NCBI GenBank assembly: GCA_934101185.1
Contig: CAKOQD010000007.1
Location: forward strand, 1 to 40,954
DNA: 40,954 bases
Direction: 5' to 3'
Source of the DNA: an uncultured Bacilli bacterium
GTDB taxonomy: Bacteria > Bacillota_I > Bacilli_A > RF39 > UBA660
The notes beneath the pieces are model-generated. The model ran no database searches. It was given only the letters and a program-made list of their open reading frames with translations, and was not told where the DNA came from. The translations under genes were made by a program, and so were the position numbers. This document shows, in pieces, positions 38,869 through 40,954 of the stretch (position 1 is the first letter of the stretch; each line of letters starts with the position of its first letter).

Positions 38869-40509
38869 ATGAAAAAATTAAAATATTTGTTACTTGTTTT
38901 ATTCTTATTTCCACTCTCTGTTTATGCAGATAACATTTATAGTAGAAATATGGATATTTATATTACAAAAGAAGGGACTGCTAATGTTACTGAAACGTGG
39001 GATGTAAAAGCAGACTCTGGTAGTGAGTGGTACACTACATTTAAAAATATGGGAAATACCACTATTAGTAATTATAAAGTACTAATGGATGGTAAAGAAA
39101 TGACTAGTTTAAGTCACTGGAATGTAAGTGCTAGTCTAAGTCAAAAAAGTGGTAAGTATGGTATAAATTATCTTGAGGATGGATTAGAACTATGTTTTGG
39201 AAAAGGAGACTTTAAAAGACATAAGTTTACTGTGACATATAATATAAATAATATTATATTCAATGTATCAGATGCTCAAGTATTATATAATACATTTATA
39301 CCAAAAACTAGCGCTGATTACTTTGATATTAAAATAAAAAGTTATTATAATTTTCCAAATGATTTAGCAGTATGGGGTTATGGTTATAAAGGATATGCTT
39401 ATGTAAAGGATGGATATGTAGAACTTACTACAGATGATGGACTTAGTAATCAATATGTGGTGGCATTAATTAAGTTTCCACTTAATACATTTAATACTAG
39501 TAATAGTTATGATTACTTTACAACTTTTGATGATGTATCAAACAAAGCCAAAGAAGGTTCATTTAAATATAATTATGACAATGATGACTCTACAGATCTT
39601 TCTTGGTTTTATAACTTTATAATCTTAATAGTTATGATGTCAATAATACTTCTTCCTATTCTATTAGCAATATTCGGAGGTAAAAAATATCTATTCAAAG
39701 ACAATAAAACAATACCGAAAGATGTAAACTATTTTAGAGATATACCGTGTAATAAGGATCTAAAAAAAGCATATTATTTAGCTAGTAAAAACTATCTATT
39801 AAAAAGAAATACTAATCTTTTAGGATGCTATCTTCTTAAATGGATAAAGGAAGGAATAGTTACTACTAATAAAAATGGTAAAAATAGTGTCATTATATTT
39901 GATCCTCTAAAAAAGCCGACTGATTTAGATGAATTAGGTATGTTTAATATGATGTATGAAGCAAGTCAAGATGGTGTTTTAGAAAAGAATGAGTTTAAAT
40001 CTTATTGTAGTAAACATTATGAAAAAGTTCTAGGACATTTTGATAAAGTGTTAAATAATGAAGAAAATAATTTAGTTAGTAATAATAATATTACAACATT
40101 TAAACAAAAGAAGTTCTTATTTACAAAAACTTATTATGTTTTTGATGATAGTATATATAATGATGTAATATGCTTAAAAGGACTTAAAAAATACTTCAGA
40201 GACTTTACTAGAATGTATGAAAAAATGCCAATTGAAGTACATCTATGGCAAGATTACTTAATATTTGCTCAATTATTTGGTATGGCAGATAAAGTAGCAA
40301 AAGAGTTTAAAAACTTATATCCAGATGTTATTACTGATGATATGTATAATGACATTCTACTTATGAATATGTTTTATACAACAGGAATATCAAGTGCAAA
40401 CTCTGCTAAAAGTGCTGCTGAAGCATACTCATCTGGAGGAGGCGGATTCTCTTCAGGTGGTGGAGGAGGAGGTTCCTTTGGAGGAGGAGGCTCTTCTGGA
40501 GGAAGATAA
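38869..40509 (+). CDS. DUF2207 membrane protein 2
   Basis: 546 residues, ATG 38869 behind AAGGAGG. Same plan as the preceding gene: signal peptide (LLLVLFLFPLSVYADN), DUF2207 domain (MDIYITKEGTANVTETWDVK ... FGKGDFKRHKFTVTYNINN), a membrane helix (FIILIVMMSIILLPILLAIFG) and the cytoplasmic block VNYFRDIPCNKDLKKAYYLA with MPIEVHLWQDYLIFAQLFGM. The tail is longer and glycine-rich (FSSGGGGGGSFGGGGSSGGR). The two copies keep the MPIEVHLW ... FG block almost unchanged, which suggests shared function or a heteromer. Confidence 0.87.
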   Translation: MKKLKYLLLVLFLFPLSVYADNIYSRNMDIYITKEGTANVTETWDVKADSGSEWYTTFKNMGNTTISNYKVLMDGKEMTSLSHWNVSASLSQKSGKYGINYLEDGLELCFGKGDFKRHKFTVTYNINNIIFNVSDAQVLYNTFIPKTSADYFDIKIKSYYNFPNDLAVWGYGYKGYAYVKDGYVELTTDDGLSNQYVVALIKFPLNTFNTSNSYDYFTTFDDVSNKAKEGSFKYNYDNDDSTDLSWFYNFIILIVMMSIILLPILLAIFGGKKYLFKDNKTIPKDVNYFRDIPCNKDLKKAYYLASKNYLLKRNTNLLGCYLLKWIKEGIVTTNKNGKNSVIIFDPLKKPTDLDELGMFNMMYEASQDGVLEKNEFKSYCSKHYEKVLGHFDKVLNNEENNLVSNNNITTFKQKKFLFTKTYYVFDDSIYNDVICLKGLKKYFRDFTRMYEKMPIEVHLWQDYLIFAQLFGMADKVAKEFKNLYPDVITDDMYNDILLMNMFYTTGISSANSAKSAAEAYSSGGGGFSSGGGGGGSFGGGGSSGGR

Positions 40510-40529
40510 CAAAAAAACAAGTAAAACAC

Positions 40530-40558
40530 TTGTATAAAACTACAAAAAGTAGTATATT
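40530..40558 (+). promoter_or_regulatory. Promoter of candidate antitoxin RNA (copy 3)
   Basis: TTGTAT, 17 bases, TATATT; the whole 29-base promoter (40530-40558) matches copy 2 base for base, including CTACAAAAAGTAG. Confidence 0.65.
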
Positions 40559-40564
40559 ATATAT

Positions 40565-40647
40565 AAAGAAGCACGTTTGCTATGAACGTCAGCTTCAGTT
40601 GTTTTGAAGCGACGCTTCCCTATATTAGAGAGACGTCGCATTTTTTA
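40565..40647 (+). ncRNA. Candidate two-hairpin antitoxin RNA (copy 3)
   Basis: Hairpin 1 is 40568-40596 (GAAGC-A-CGTT / AACG-TCA-GCTTC). Hairpin 2 is 40609-40639 (GCGACG ... CGTCGC with inner pairing), then six Ts. The loops differ from copies 1 and 2 while the stems are kept. Confidence 0.62.
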
Positions 40648-40660
40648 TTAATTAAAACAC

Positions 40661-40741
40661 TTAGATTAATCTATAGATGATAATTAATAAGAAAAGGATG
40701 ATAATAAGCAAGATGCAAATCAAGTCGTTCTTTCTACTCAT
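40661..40741 (-). CDS. Small hydrophobic peptide, candidate type I toxin (copy 3)
   Basis: 26 residues: MSRKNDLI followed by CILLIIILFLLIIIYRLI. Basic start and one membrane helix, with an Arg near the end. ATG at 40741, GAGGTGA at 40754-40748. Leader contains GGCGTCGGCTTCGC as in copy 2. Promoter TTGACA-17-TATATT. The peptide sequence differs from copies 1 and 2 more than the flanking regulatory DNA does, as expected if each RNA must control only its own toxin. Confidence 0.62.
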   Translation of the reverse strand: MSRKNDLICILLIIILFLLIIIYRLI

Positions 40742-40805
40742 TACACATCACCTCGCTTTCTTGAAAAAATAGCGAAGCCGACGCCCATAACGAACATGCA
40801 ATATA

Positions 40806-40834
40806 AATATAGCAAATAATTGTTTGTGTGTCAA
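40806..40834 (-). promoter_or_regulatory. Toxin promoter, copy 3
   Basis: Minus strand TTGACA (40834-40829), 17 bases, TATATT (40811-40806). Confidence 0.7.
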
Positions 40835-40841
40835 GTTTGTT

Positions 40842-40954
40842 GAGTAGAAGAATCAATGAGAAAAATAGTACTTGAAATGAAGTGATACAATAAAAGTAGA
40901 CAGATAAAAAAAGAACTGTTTACTTTTTTAATTTGTTACAATATATATAGGAGG
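40842..40954 (+). promoter_or_regulatory. Leader of a gene beyond the window
   Basis: AAAATAGTACTTGAAATGAAGTG resembles the AGTGCTTGAAAAAGTAC element ahead of poly-G genes 1 and 3. The window ends in AGGAGG, a ribosome site. By analogy with the two other copies of the toxin locus, a further poly-G surface gene may start just outside. No gene is seen inside this stretch. Confidence 0.4.

Noticed and set aside
1..40954. Mycoplasma-type code (TGA as tryptophan), suggested by the composition and Mollicutes-like genes
   Set aside because: Several genes end cleanly at TGA (13665, 23226, 27440) and tryptophans are TGG throughout, so the standard code applies.
1..40954. A reverse transcriptase, avd gene or template repeat to complete a DGR
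   Set aside because: No protein in the window has RT motifs, and I found no second copy of the GC-rich 3' segments. The DGR idea therefore rests only on the target-like ends.

Overview
The window is about 41 kb of very A+T-rich DNA from a low-GC Gram-positive bacterium. TGA is used as a stop and tryptophan is TGG, so this is the standard bacterial code and not the Mycoplasma code. Strong AGGAGG ribosome sites, T-box leaders on aspS and glyS, LexA, a murein pathway (ddl, murC) and three sporulation-type genes (a spoVID-like/ysxE-like pair and an sspI-like gene) point to the Bacilli / Erysipelotrichia side of the Firmicutes, probably an uncultured host-associated lineage. The taxonomic placement is inference.

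Layout: (1) 1-1200, the 3' part of a secreted formylglycine-generating-enzyme-fold protein whose last ~160 bases are abruptly GC-rich, like a diversity-generating-retroelement variable region. (2) 1200-4391, a short L28-like gene facing dnaE. (3) 4420-4965, a decayed and an intact copy of a type I toxin-antitoxin-like locus. (4) 5037-8891, T-box-aspS-acetyltransferase, then mnmA. (5) 8900-13670, two surface-protein genes carrying poly-G tracts straight after their start codons, a TasA/camelysin-like gene and ddl. (6) 13737-18842, a DUF192 gene divergent from a Tad/Flp pilus operon. (7) 18854-22495, yebC, tcdA-like, another toxin locus and a third poly-G surface gene. (8) 22548-24276, spoVID-like, ysxE-like and a small membrane protein. 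(9) 24351-31065, SDR, acyltransferase, a split hybrid kinase/receiver, murC, MBL hydrolase, HAD hydrolase and a frameshifted zinc-ribbon remnant. (10) 31076-36540, tRNA-Met, DUF1653, a membrane protein, lexA, T-box-glyS, two sigma-like genes and sspI-like. (11) 36593-40509, lemA and two DUF2207 genes. (12) 40530-40954, a further toxin locus and the leader of a gene beyond the window.

The most unusual content is a repeated module. Three poly-G genes share the promoter spacing TTGAAA-17-TA(A/G)AAT, the start peptide (M..KYSYGGG) and a C-terminal DUF6273-like domain. Their tracts are 9, 10 and 10 Gs. Only the 9-G gene is in frame from its ribosome site; the other two stop after 13-14 codons, as expected for slipped-strand ON/OFF switching. 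Directly upstream of the two OFF genes, and again at the window end, sits a toxin-like locus: a 20-26 residue hydrophobic peptide on the minus strand with a strong promoter, facing a short two-hairpin plus-strand RNA with its own promoter. A fourth, related locus lies upstream of aspS.
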